Positions 1 to 10,311 of a stretch of DNA of 64,000 bases are shown here, in pieces. The notes beneath the pieces were generated by a model. That model did not search any database, was not told where the DNA came from, and saw nothing but the letters and a program-made list of their open reading frames with translations. Numbering within the stretch: position 1 is the first letter of the stretch; every line of letters starts with the position of its first letter. Where the stretch lies: NCBI GenBank assembly GCA_026390695.1, contig JAPLFL010000090.1:59419-123418 (forward strand), given 5' to 3'. The DNA comes from Candidatus Kapaibacterium sp. GTDB taxonomy: Bacteria > Bacteroidota > Ignavibacteria > Kapaibacteriales > UBA2268. Both the position numbers and the translations under genes were made by a program.

Positions 1-246
1 GTGAATAGGGTCAGTGGTTTTCGAGTAGTGTTCGTGATTATTAATCTGAACAGGCTTAATGGCTCTGACAAAGCCAAGAATCGCCTCAAGGTTTGTTTTT
101 GGCTCTTTGTATCCGGCATAATAAAAAGATTTTATTGTACCGTCTTTAATGAACCTATAAACCTGCCCGCGAGGTATTTTCAGTATTTCAGCGGCTTCAC
201 TGCCAGTCAAAGGTGTTTTAAGCCCTATTTCTTCAATTATACTCAT
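1..246 (-). CDS. Excisionase-like helix-turn-helix protein (3' end outside window)
   Basis: Reading the minus strand from an ATG at 246 gives 82 codons without a stop, running off the left edge. Residues about 12-55 (LTGSEAAEILKIP, then QVYRFIKDGTIKSF) fit the small MerR/HTH_17 fold used by phage excisionases and by regulators of integrated elements. It is divergent from the repressor gene at 567, and a good minus-strand promoter lies at 504-534. With the repressor and integrase nearby, a role in excision or in regulation of the element is likely. The plus-strand reading of the same bases (1-252) shows no recognisable protein. The HTH call is fairly sure; the role is inferred. Confidence 0.72.
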   Translation of the reverse strand, partial: MSIIEEIGLKTPLTGSEAAEILKIPRGQVYRFIKDGTIKSFYYAGYKEPKTNLEAILGFVRAIKPVQINNHEHYSKTTDPIH

Positions 247-276
247 AAATAAAATTTATTTATTGTAATAAATATC

Positions 277-307
277 TTGACTTTTGTAAGAAAATGTAGT
301 ATTTTTG
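277..307 (+). promoter_or_regulatory. Bacteroidota-type promoter toward the repressor gene
   Basis: TTG at 277-279, exactly 20 nt, then TATTTTTG at 300-307, which matches the Bacteroidota consensus TTG-N19/20-TAnnTTTG. The spacer contains the half-site TTTGTAAGAAAA, which recurs at 518-528. Transcription would run right through a leader of about 250 nt to the repressor at 567. Confidence 0.6.
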
Positions 308-503
308 TTGGTGGAACATGGACAAAACCTAAAAGGTTTATTGGGGGAAGAGAAATGAGAATAGTGTTTGATAATAAAAGAGCCATAACGGAACAAATTA
401 TATGTTTTACGTTTTGTTTTTTATTTTCTAAAATTATTTTCAATTATCTCTTATATTTTGTTTTCAAATTTGGACACTATATTTGTGTCCCCCTTCCTGA
501 ATA

Positions 504-534
504 CAAAATTACAACATTTTGTAAGAAAAGTCAA
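504..534 (-). promoter_or_regulatory. Bacteroidota-type promoter toward the excisionase-like gene
   Basis: On the minus strand TTG (534-532) is followed by 20 nt and TAATTTTG (511-504). The first ten bases of this promoter (CTTGACTTTT) are identical to those of the plus-strand promoter at 277. The two promoters face each other, so their transcripts would overlap by roughly 180 nt. Confidence 0.6.
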
Positions 535-551
535 GTGTTTCTTGCAAGAAA
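518..551. promoter_or_regulatory. Candidate repressor operators
   Basis: A perfect 14-bp palindrome, TTTCTTGCAAGAAA, lies at 538-551, 15 bp before the repressor start codon. A related half-site, TTGTAAGAAA, lies at 519-528 inside the minus-strand promoter, and another at 285-293 inside the plus-strand promoter. This is the arrangement expected for a self-regulating lysogeny repressor. Binding by the adjacent repressor is inferred. Confidence 0.5.
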
Positions 552-566
552 ATAGAAAATAATTTT

Positions 567-1373
567 ATGAAAAATGTATTATACGATAGAATAAAGGAGT
601 TAGCGGCTAAAGAAAAATTAACCATAGAGGGATTTGCCAATAAAATAGGAATAAATAGACAGGTGTTTTATGAATTATCCAAATTTAACAGACAAAAACT
701 TACAATAAAAACACACTATAAATTTATCGAAAACGGCTACAATCCTTATTGGATAGAGACAGGCGAAGGAGAAATATATTTAACAAACAACAAATATATA
801 GTATCAGAGCCACAAGTCGAATATAACAAAACCACCAAACAGGAAAATATATTATATGCACCCGCACAGGAAGCCACAACAGAGCCACGGATAACAATAG
901 AAAGAACTCTACCAAAGACAACAAAGATAGGCTCAGTCGATGTTATCACAGAAAGCAAAATATATATAGAGTTGCCAATGGTAGAAGATGTATTTCCTTG
1001 CGGGCTACCAGAGCCAAATGTAGGAGATATAAGAATAATAGATATTGAAAAAGATTTAATCGGAAACACAAAACAAGCACACGTGTTGCGGTGTACTGGC
1101 AACTCAATGGAACCTTTGATAGGTGAAGGTGATTTAGTTATAAGCGAAACGGTAAACGATCCAAACGCACAGGTTAAGCACAGAGATATTGTGGTTGCAT
1201 ATCTAAACGGTGGGTTTACGGTGAAATATTTTAAAAGGATAGATGGTAAAATATATTTAACGCCAGCCAACCAAGCGGAGTTTGACGACATTGAAATAAA
1301 AAATACAGACGATTTAAAAGTTGTTGGAATAGTAAAAACAATAATAAAGCGGAGATATGTAAAAATCACTTGA
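567..1373 (+). CDS. CI/LexA-type repressor with S24 self-cleavage domain
   Basis: The 268-residue protein has an N-terminal helix-turn-helix region (about 5-60) and a C-terminal peptidase S24 domain (about 140-265). The catalytic Ser is in TGNSM (Ser180) and the Lys in FTVKYF (Lys220), the usual 40-residue spacing. A Cys-Gly pair in FPCGLPEP (145-146) resembles the UmuD cleavage site, 35 residues before the Ser. It should bind DNA as a dimer and inactivate itself after RecA activation, inducing the element. Candidate operators lie just upstream. It is very likely the master repressor of the element that carries the integrase. Confidence 0.88.
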   Translation: MKNVLYDRIKELAAKEKLTIEGFANKIGINRQVFYELSKFNRQKLTIKTHYKFIENGYNPYWIETGEGEIYLTNNKYIVSEPQVEYNKTTKQENILYAPAQEATTEPRITIERTLPKTTKIGSVDVITESKIYIELPMVEDVFPCGLPEPNVGDIRIIDIEKDLIGNTKQAHVLRCTGNSMEPLIGEGDLVISETVNDPNAQVKHRDIVVAYLNGGFTVKYFKRIDGKIYLTPANQAEFDDIEIKNTDDLKVVGIVKTIIKRRYVKIT

Positions 1374-1400
1374 CAAGAGTAATAAAATGTCGTAATTTTG
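1370..1400 (+). promoter_or_regulatory. Bacteroidota-type promoter for lipoprotein and integrase
   Basis: TTG at 1370-1372, 20 nt, TAATTTTG at 1393-1400. It overlaps the last codons of the repressor gene and lies 40 bp before the lipoprotein start. The integrase, one base downstream of the lipoprotein gene, is probably on the same transcript. Confidence 0.6.
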
Positions 1401-1440
1401 TAATGTTAATTTTCACTAATTTATTAAAAGGGTTTTATTT

Positions 1441-1959
1441 ATGAAAAAGTCTTTAGTTTTACTTGCAATGATTATGGTATTTGTATTGTTTGGGTGTTCA
1501 AAAGACCCTGTTTCCGCTCCTGCGCAAAAAACTATTTATTTAACACTTAGTAACGTTAAGATAATAAACGACGGAAACACATTTGTAAATGGTAATTTTT
1601 ACTACAAGATGGAAATATTAGACAAAGACGGGGTTGTTATAAAAAACACAAACGGCTATAATTTAACAACATACCAAACAAGAGATCAGGCTGTATCCGC
1701 AGGGGACGGACAATATATACCAATCAATGCAACTTACGTGTTTAACAAAATAGACAATAAAGACGAAGCGTTTTATTTAGCTTTCCGGCTTTATGATAAA
1801 TTTAGTAGTGGAACAGATATAAACGCGGGTGAAGTACTTTTAGCGTTTCCAAATCCTTGGTCTGGCGCTGCGTACACAGGTCAAAACATCCCTATTGATC
1901 TTGTTGATACCACAAATACATATAAAACCCAACTAATAATAACCGTAACGGTAAGGTAA
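1441..1959 (+). CDS. Small lipoprotein of unknown function
   Basis: 172 residues with a type II signal peptide: Lys-Lys at the N-terminus, a hydrophobic stretch, and lipobox FGCS with Cys near residue 19. The mature part looks beta-rich, with no domain I recognise. It is followed after one base by the integrase, so it travels with the mobile element and is probably co-transcribed with it. A surface role such as superinfection exclusion is possible for element-borne lipoproteins, but nothing in the sequence shows this. Confidence 0.75.
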   Translation: MKKSLVLLAMIMVFVLFGCSKDPVSAPAQKTIYLTLSNVKIINDGNTFVNGNFYYKMEILDKDGVVIKNTNGYNLTTYQTRDQAVSAGDGQYIPINATYVFNKIDNKDEAFYLAFRLYDKFSSGTDINAGEVLLAFPNPWSGAAYTGQNIPIDLVDTTNTYKTQLIITVTVR

Positions 1960-1960
1960 A

Positions 1961-3127
1961 GTGTCCCTGAAGTACGCAAACAATATTTATCCGGGCTGGA
2001 TTGGCGTTAGAAGCCGCGATAGCAGTATAATAATAACTATCCACGGTAAACAGTATGCAACAGAGATAAAAATTGAGAAAAATGAGAATAATGAAATTGT
2101 ACAGAGTACAAGAAACAGAGCGGCAATAAAAGCCGCGAATGAGATACACAAGACAATTTATGAAACGATATTGAGAGACGGAGGCTTTTTGCCTCCGCTT
2201 TCAATTTATCAAGCACCAGAGCCACAAAAAACACTTTTAGATTATTTTAACGAGTTCATAAAAACCACTGAAAGAAAAAAGCGAACCGAAAGAACCATAA
2301 AAAGCTATGATCTTGCCTTTAGGACTATAATAAGTAATCCATATCAAGAGCTGACAAGAGACAATATAAGAGAACAGGTAAATGCGTTTTTAAACTCAAC
2401 AAAACTTGCTGGCACAAGTGTAAACATATATCTAAGAAGTTTTCAGGTGTTTTTAAGTTGGTTGTGGGAGTCGGAAATAATCGAAAGACCGCTACCGTTA
2501 TACAAACAAAACAAAGTAGAAGTGCCGGAAAAAGAAGTGCAGCCATTCACAATAGATGAAATACAAAGATTAATAAAATACTTCAAAGCCCGCAAACAAA
2601 GCCCGTTAAGCTCACAAAACATGGCTTTTATGATAGAATTTATGATATTAACAGGATTCAGGATAGGCGAGTGCCTTGTATTAGACTGGGACAGGATTGA
2701 TATTGAAGGAAAGATAATCCGTATGCCAAATAAAATAAAAAAAACACAATATGAAGAATATCCTATTACAGAACAGATTGCTGAACTATTGTTAAAAATC
2801 CACCAAACCAATAAACAGAACCTAAATAACAAGGTATTCATTTGGAGCGCTTCATCACAATCAAGGCTAACAAGGACGCTTAACAGCGCTTGTGTTGCAT
2901 TAAATATAAAAATCGACGGAAGGGCGTTCCATGGCACAAGAAAAGCCTACTCGCAAATAATGTTCGACAATAATATAAACGAAACAGATATACGTGATTT
3001 GATGCGCCACCGCAAGATAGAAACAACATTAAAGAGTTACAAAAAAACAAAACTTGACAAACTCCGCAATGTATTAGAAGGAATAAACAAAGACCATGGC
3101 GTCGCCACACGCACGCCACACGATTAA
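1961..3127 (+). CDS. Tyrosine recombinase (phage/ICE integrase)
   Basis: 388 residues with a SAM-like core-binding region (about 90-175) and a catalytic domain (about 195-370). The catalytic set is visible: Arg234 in TGFRIGE, His324 and Arg327 in HGTRK, His350 in LMRHR, and nucleophile Tyr360 in LKSYKK. The start is GTG, one base after the lipoprotein stop. The gene ends about 110 bp from the 3' end of a tRNA-Asn gene, the classic position of an integrase next to its attachment site. It should catalyse integration and excision, with the HTH protein at 1-246 as a possible directionality factor. The stretch just after the gene (3128-3200) is very A-rich. Confidence 0.92.
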   Translation: MSLKYANNIYPGWIGVRSRDSSIIITIHGKQYATEIKIEKNENNEIVQSTRNRAAIKAANEIHKTIYETILRDGGFLPPLSIYQAPEPQKTLLDYFNEFIKTTERKKRTERTIKSYDLAFRTIISNPYQELTRDNIREQVNAFLNSTKLAGTSVNIYLRSFQVFLSWLWESEIIERPLPLYKQNKVEVPEKEVQPFTIDEIQRLIKYFKARKQSPLSSQNMAFMIEFMILTGFRIGECLVLDWDRIDIEGKIIRMPNKIKKTQYEEYPITEQIAELLLKIHQTNKQNLNNKVFIWSASSQSRLTRTLNSACVALNIKIDGRAFHGTRKAYSQIMFDNNINETDIRDLMRHRKIETTLKSYKKTKLDKLRNVLEGINKDHGVATRTPHD

Positions 3128-3200
3128 AAACATAAATCCACACAAAACACCACAAAAAGCCACAAAAAACATAAAACAAAACACACAAAAACCAAACAAA

Positions 3201-3234
3201 AAAAGCCGCATCAAATAGAGTAGAAGCGGCTTTT
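3201..3234. terminator. Rho-independent terminator
   Basis: AAAAGCCGC at 3201-3209 pairs with GCGGCTTTT at 3226-3234 around a 16-nt loop. The A-tract before and T-tract after let it work in both directions, so it can end both the integrase transcript and the tRNA-Asn transcript. Confidence 0.75.
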
Positions 3235-3237
3235 CTT

Positions 3238-3314
3238 TGGCTCCTGAGGAGGGACTTGAACCCCCGACCCTCTGATTAACAGTCAGATGCTCTAACCAGC
3301 TGAGCTACTCAGGA
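3238..3314 (-). tRNA. tRNA-Asn(GTT)
   Basis: The minus strand folds as a tRNA: acceptor stem TCCTGAG/CTCAGGA, D arm GCTCAGCTGGTTAGAGC, and anticodon arm TCTGA-CTGTTAA-TCAGA giving anticodon GTT. The T arm is GAGGG-type with GTTCAAGTC in its loop. The discriminator is G and CCA is encoded (3240-3238). The 3' end faces the integrase gene, so the right attachment site of the element is probably within this gene. Confidence 0.95.
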
Positions 3315-3437
3315 ATCAAAACAGTTACAAAATTAAGGACTTTTTTTGAGATATGCAAACTTTTTTATTTTTTCTTCTGAAATATTTTAAACAATTTTGT
3401 AATTTTGTATTCTAAGTTATTGATTTTTTTATAATAA

Positions 3438-5489
<2,052 letters not shown>

Positions 5490-5490
5490 T

Positions 5491-5541
5491 GCAAAATGCA
5501 GAAAGCAAAATGCAAAATGTAGAATTTAGAATGCAAAATGG
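5491..5541. repeat. Degenerate short repeats after ligA
   Basis: Variants of GCAAAATG and AGAATG follow one another several times just after the ligA stop codon. It looks like low-complexity intergenic repeat. Nothing else is seen between ligA and the next gene. Confidence 0.45.
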
Positions 5542-5669
5542 AAGAGAATATGGTTTTTCTTCAATTTCATCATTCCACTGAGAGTTGTACAGGGAGAAGA
5601 ATCCAGAAAAATTAACCAATAACTTTTTAAACTTTATGAACCTTAAAAACTCTTAACTTGAAACTTATT

Positions 5670-7747
5670 TCACCTAAGCACTACAAAACTCTTTGTAATT
5701 CTCTGCGCGCCAGCTGAAACACAGCAATAATAAATACCAGATTGAAGGGAAGAAATATCAATATGTATGGATAATTCATTTTGTGGTAGTGGCACGGTGC
5801 GCCGTTCCACAACGGTTTGCCCGTAAGCATTAAATATCTCCACAGTAGTAATTCCCAATCCATAATCACTAATTTCAATAAAATCAAAGGCTGGATTGGG
5901 TGAAATATCGATTTTATGTTTGGAATAAATTTTATTTTCGTCAACTGAAATCAATTCATCTATTCTTGCTCTAAAAAAACCTTCATAACCTGATACATAA
6001 AAATAATTATTATTAACAGCCATAGTTAATATATAATAATTTGAGGGAAGTCCCGATTGAATTTCTTTCCATGTATCTCCATTATTTGTTGAAACTATAA
6101 TGACCCTCTTAAATAATTTGTTTGTACCTAATGCCATTATATATTTACCGTTTGTAATTAATTTATCAAATGACCTATAGTTTGTATATTTTGTAATATT
6201 TTTCCATGAATTTCCTCTGTCCGAAGAAAAATCGATGAAACCAACAGTATCGCTATTTACAATAAAAATTTTGTCTTTATATACTGATAATGAATTAGAA
6301 CTATTATACCATATATAAGTCTTTTTATTCTCCCAACTATCTCCAAAATCGGTACTAATCCAAATATTTCTATCCATTCCTACAACTATTATGTTGTCAC
6401 TAACAGCAAATTGACGATAATTTCCGTAATAATCTTTAATCAAACCTTTCATTTTTTCCCAACTATAACTTTTGCCATACATTCGGGAAACGAAATAATT
6501 CCGACCATCTTGAATTAAAGAAAAAAAGTAATCTTTATTCGAAATGATATTAGAATTTTTTCCATATAATGATTTCCAAATAATACCATTATCGTATGAT
6601 ATAAATGATCCTTCTGATGTTTGAACTAAAAGGGTGTCATCTTTAGGTGCAATTGCACTTATTGACTCGTTTTGATACTGTACTAAAACTTGCTTCCAGT
6701 TCGTTCCACCATTTGTTGATACAAATAATCCCCCTCGATCATCCATACCACCTTCAAATCGTTTGCAAGCATAAACTGTATCGCCATTTGTTTTAATTAA
6801 GTCAACCTTTTTACAAACAATCCCTGAATTTATTTTTTTCCAATTAATACCAACATCATTCGAAATATAGACCTTATTTAAATTTAAAGTTCCTCCAATA
6901 ATAATGTTCCCATCGGTTGCCAGTGATATGACATACATATTTAGCCCTAAAATCTCGATTTTTTTTGTCCATCTTACACCCAAATCGCCAGAATAGTACA
7001 TCCCGTAATCAGTACATGCAATGATTGTCGAATCTTTAATCAGTAAATAATTTACACTAAAACCAGTAAAAATTATTGGATTGTTTGCTGTCCACGAATC
7101 ACCATTATTGGTTGATACAAATATACCATCTCTTGTCCCTGCAAAAATTTTATTACCTTTTATTGCTAATGAAATTACTTCGGTATCTGTAAATCCTCTG
7201 TTCCTGAGCCCCCAACTGGTTCCTTTATCTGTACTTATAAAAACTCCAATGTATGAACCAAGAAACCAAGTACTTTCATTTTCAGCAAAAGACAATACAA
7301 TATTGGTTTTTTTTGTAAGCCACGACTCTCCTTCATTTGTTGAAAACGATAAATATCCATCGGCTGAACAAGCAAAGAGAGTATTCTCAAAATTGCTAAT
7401 TTTTGTATTTGAAGACTTATTAATCCGGAATCTTTCTCAAACCAGTTAAAACCATTATCGGTGGAGATATAAATCCCGTTATTTGTTCCAATAATAATTT
7501 TATTTTTTATTGCGATCATTGAATGAATATTCGAATCAATACCCCCTAATGAAGGGTGTAGCCAATTATCACCAAAATCTGTTGTTAAATAAATTCCATT
7601 ATTCGTCCCTGTGAAAATTGTTTGTCCAATTATTGCAACAGAATTGATTCCATTACCTTGGAGTCCATTATTACATGCCTCCCACTGCGCTCCTGCAGCA
7701 CCAGACAACCCAATTATTATGCCAATTATTAAATAAATCTTTTTCAT
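5670..7747 (-). pseudogene. Frameshifted secreted propeller protein with T9SS sorting domain
   Basis: The intact N-terminus starts at ATG 7747, with AGGAGG upstream and a signal peptide ending GAAGAQ. Repeated blades of the type GIYxSTDNGxxW (BNR/Ycf48-like) follow. The frame breaks near 7389-7392: the first frame reads QKLAI, then the next frame continues ENTLFAC through further blades. One extra base in the A4 run would restore the whole protein (about 690 residues). The C-terminus has SPNPAFDFIEI and a final KSFVVLR, a type A sorting domain for T9SS export. Either a pseudogene or a sequencing error. Paralogues lie at 19811, 42047 and 48212. Confidence 0.8.
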
Positions 7748-7925
7748 AAAATTTCCTCCTGAATATTTAAATTTGTTGACGATCACCAACATTTTATATT
7801 CTTTCACTTTCAATAAGTGGTAAAATGTGTTCGCACATTGACAAGCCCATTCAATTAATTCATTCTGCTGTTCATTTGTGTGCCTCCACTTTTTTCCGTT
7901 GCAAATCTACTGTCACGCATATTAT

Positions 7926-9350
7926 TTACAACTTAACTACATTTATAGGAAAATTCATCCCGTCTGACTCAAAATTAATAATATAATTTCCCCGAATCAA
8001 TTCTTTTAATTCAGAATTTAACATATACTTGTGCAATCCTTCCTCTTTAAAACCCTCATCAAGCACCTTTATTCTCCCTTCCATATCTATTATCTCAAGC
8101 TTAATGTATCCCGCCTTCTCTAATTTATATTCTATTATCGAAAATTCCTCAATCGGATTCGGGATAATCTGTATTTTTAACCTGTTTTCCTCTGAATTTA
8201 TCTCAATATTCGATTTGAAAACATTAATTTCCCATTTTACAATCGAAATATGCTTTGTGAAATGCGCAGGCATCTTTATCAACAATGTCGTATCAATTAC
8301 CGAAGCACTCAAAATATGTTTGCCCGCACTCAAATTATCATTTATTATTACACTATCAATATTCTTTGCAATACTGATGTTGTCTAATACCCAGTCAACT
8401 TTAATAGTGTTAGGTTGAGGCTTTATTAATTTCAGATTAAATGTTATTTTTTTGGAAAGATCCAATTTCAGACTATCCGGAAAATATTTATCTACAGGAT
8501 TAACCAAATCAAACAATCGCATCAGCAATGATTCGGCACAAACCTCACAAAAAGGAACGCCGTTACTCCTCATAAGACAATTATATTTAGGTCTGTACCA
8601 CCCTTTTGGGCTATAAGCGGCTCCTTCAAATAGTCCGATAAGCCCGTAATATGCTCCGGAATCGGGAGTTGGAACGGGAGTGGCCGGATTTATCCAATGA
8701 TTCCAACGGATTGAATCTCTGCGAATCTCTTTTGTTGTATTAGGAGTCTCGCGAGGGGTTGAGCCGGGATAAGAATATTCATCACCCAGTCCGGCAAAGC
8801 CATGGCCGAACTCATGTACAAGTACGGCACTCGCTCCACTGTTCATAGAAGTCGTGGGAAACATTCCGCCGCTCCCGCCATAATAATTTGTATTGGCAAC
8901 AATAAATGCAAGATCATAATCTGGTGTATTGTTAGTCAGAACATTGAATATATTACTGTAATTATATGGCCCGAGAAGCCGATGTACAGATCCGGCATCG
9001 AATTTTGTACCAAAATAATTCTTTACTTTCATTACAGGAGTGTTTAAACAATCCGTTTCAGTAAAAAGTTGTTCATGGCTAACCCCGGATTCTTCTGAAA
9101 TTACATCAACACGTATTATATTGATAAAATCTTTGTAATGGCTGAACGGTTCAAAACTTACAAAAGCCGACGAAAGTTGTATAATATCCGATTGGAATTT
9201 CATAAGATCATTTTTAGTATAACCATCACCTAAATAAACAATATTTAACCGGTTGGAAAATCTGCCTTTATTTACAACAGTATCCACATTAAAGATTTGT
9301 GAATTTAAAGTACCCGTTATTAATATTAAAACTAATGCAAAAACTCTCAT
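7926..9350 (-). CDS. Secreted M64-family metallopeptidase with T9SS sorting domain
   Basis: 474 residues with an N-terminal signal peptide (hydrophobic residues 4-14). The zinc site HEFGH (179-183) followed by GLGDE is the HExxH...GxxD arrangement of the IgA-peptidase M64 family. The last 75 residues (IQIIPNPIEEFSIIEYKLE and so on) form a type IX sorting domain, so the enzyme is probably exported through T9SS and attached to the cell surface or released. The start codon directly follows the stop of the lipoprotein gene at 9351, and GGAG of the ribosome site overlaps that gene's end. The two are translationally linked. Confidence 0.85.
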   Translation of the reverse strand: MRVFALVLILITGTLNSQIFNVDTVVNKGRFSNRLNIVYLGDGYTKNDLMKFQSDIIQLSSAFVSFEPFSHYKDFINIIRVDVISEESGVSHEQLFTETDCLNTPVMKVKNYFGTKFDAGSVHRLLGPYNYSNIFNVLTNNTPDYDLAFIVANTNYYGGSGGMFPTTSMNSGASAVLVHEFGHGFAGLGDEYSYPGSTPRETPNTTKEIRRDSIRWNHWINPATPVPTPDSGAYYGLIGLFEGAAYSPKGWYRPKYNCLMRSNGVPFCEVCAESLLMRLFDLVNPVDKYFPDSLKLDLSKKITFNLKLIKPQPNTIKVDWVLDNISIAKNIDSVIINDNLSAGKHILSASVIDTTLLIKMPAHFTKHISIVKWEINVFKSNIEINSEENRLKIQIIPNPIEEFSIIEYKLEKAGYIKLEIIDMEGRIKVLDEGFKEEGLHKYMLNSELKELIRGNYIINFESDGMNFPINVVKL

Positions 9351-9875
9351 TTATTTCTCCTTTAAATTAATATTGGCAATTTCATGTAATTCATTATGCT
9401 CCGTAATATTCTCAATTTTCAGAAAACTTATTTCTCGGTTGAGATTAATACGAATAAAAAAGTCGATGGCTCTTCTAAATTCAGAAATTGATTGATAATT
9501 TTTATCTTGATCAGTAAATTCACCGCGGATTACCAATGGATTCTCAATTTCAATTTTCTCAATCAGCTTATCATTTTCATCAAAAAACGAGCAAAGCCAA
9601 TCACCGCTTAACAATTTTGGATAGACATGAAATGCCGCTTTTAACTTACCCATCGGAGCTTTTGTTTCGATCAGTTCTACGGTTGCTTTGTGAGCCGATG
9701 AATCATATTTTGCATTTAAATATATAAAAAGAATGCGACTTACGTCCCGTGCTTCAACTACAACATCTTTAAATCTCGGAATTGGTTCTCTTACTGCGCA
9801 AGAAACACAAATGAGTATGGCAGCAACTATTCCGATTATTTTCATCATATCAACTCTATTTAACTTTTTCTTCAT
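9351..9875 (-). CDS. Lipoprotein upstream of M64 peptidase
   Basis: 174 residues with a lipoprotein signal (ILICVSC, Cys near residue 26). The mature part is a beta-rich domain of about 140 residues. In many Bacteroidota an M64 N-terminal domain precedes the peptidase in a single chain. This small protein may be the equivalent as a separate gene, but that is a guess. It shares a transcript with the peptidase (TAA immediately followed by ATG). No catalytic motif is seen. Confidence 0.72.
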   Translation of the reverse strand: MKKKLNRVDMMKIIGIVAAILICVSCAVREPIPRFKDVVVEARDVSRILFIYLNAKYDSSAHKATVELIETKAPMGKLKAAFHVYPKLLSGDWLCSFFDENDKLIEKIEIENPLVIRGEFTDQDKNYQSISEFRRAIDFFIRINLNREISFLKIENITEHNELHEIANINLKEK

Positions 9876-10311
9876 AATTTCTTATTATAAATTCTAATGC
9901 AAATTAAATAAAATATTTTGAATAAACAAGACAAATTTCAAAAAAAATTACATTAATTGTGTTTCGATTTATTATAGATTTAATGACCTGAATATATTAT
10001 AAGATCAGTGAACATTGCTTATAGTAATATTGTTTCATATATTATGAAAAAGTATAACCATATCCAAGCTGATTCTGATATCAAGACAAATGATTTCGGA
10101 TAACTTGAAAACTAAATCTTTAAATTCTTTATTTGACTAATCAGAAAAATAATCAACGGGATTCAATTTTAAAAAAGGTTTTGTCTGCCGAACTGTTCGT
10201 CTTAACTAAATTTTTGAGCTAATCCTTTAAAATGATAATAATATGAAGCTGGCTAATAAATTGATTAATGCTTTTATTGGAGTCTTAAATTTATTATATT
10301 ACAATAATCTT
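9876..10311. other. AT-rich intergenic region, nothing identified
   Basis: About 435 bases between a gene that starts here (lipoprotein, leftward) and a gene that ends here (penicillin-binding protein). No open frame with a recognisable protein, no RNA gene and no strong hairpin was found. It presumably holds the promoter of the lipoprotein-M64 pair, but no clear TTG-N20-TAnnTTTG match was found. Confidence 0.4.

Noticed and set aside
355..555. A 66-residue protein starting MRIVFDNK before the repressor
   Set aside because: A purine-rich stretch precedes the ATG, but the frame spans the predicted minus promoter and operators, and its composition (poly-Phe, poly-Cys) is not protein-like.
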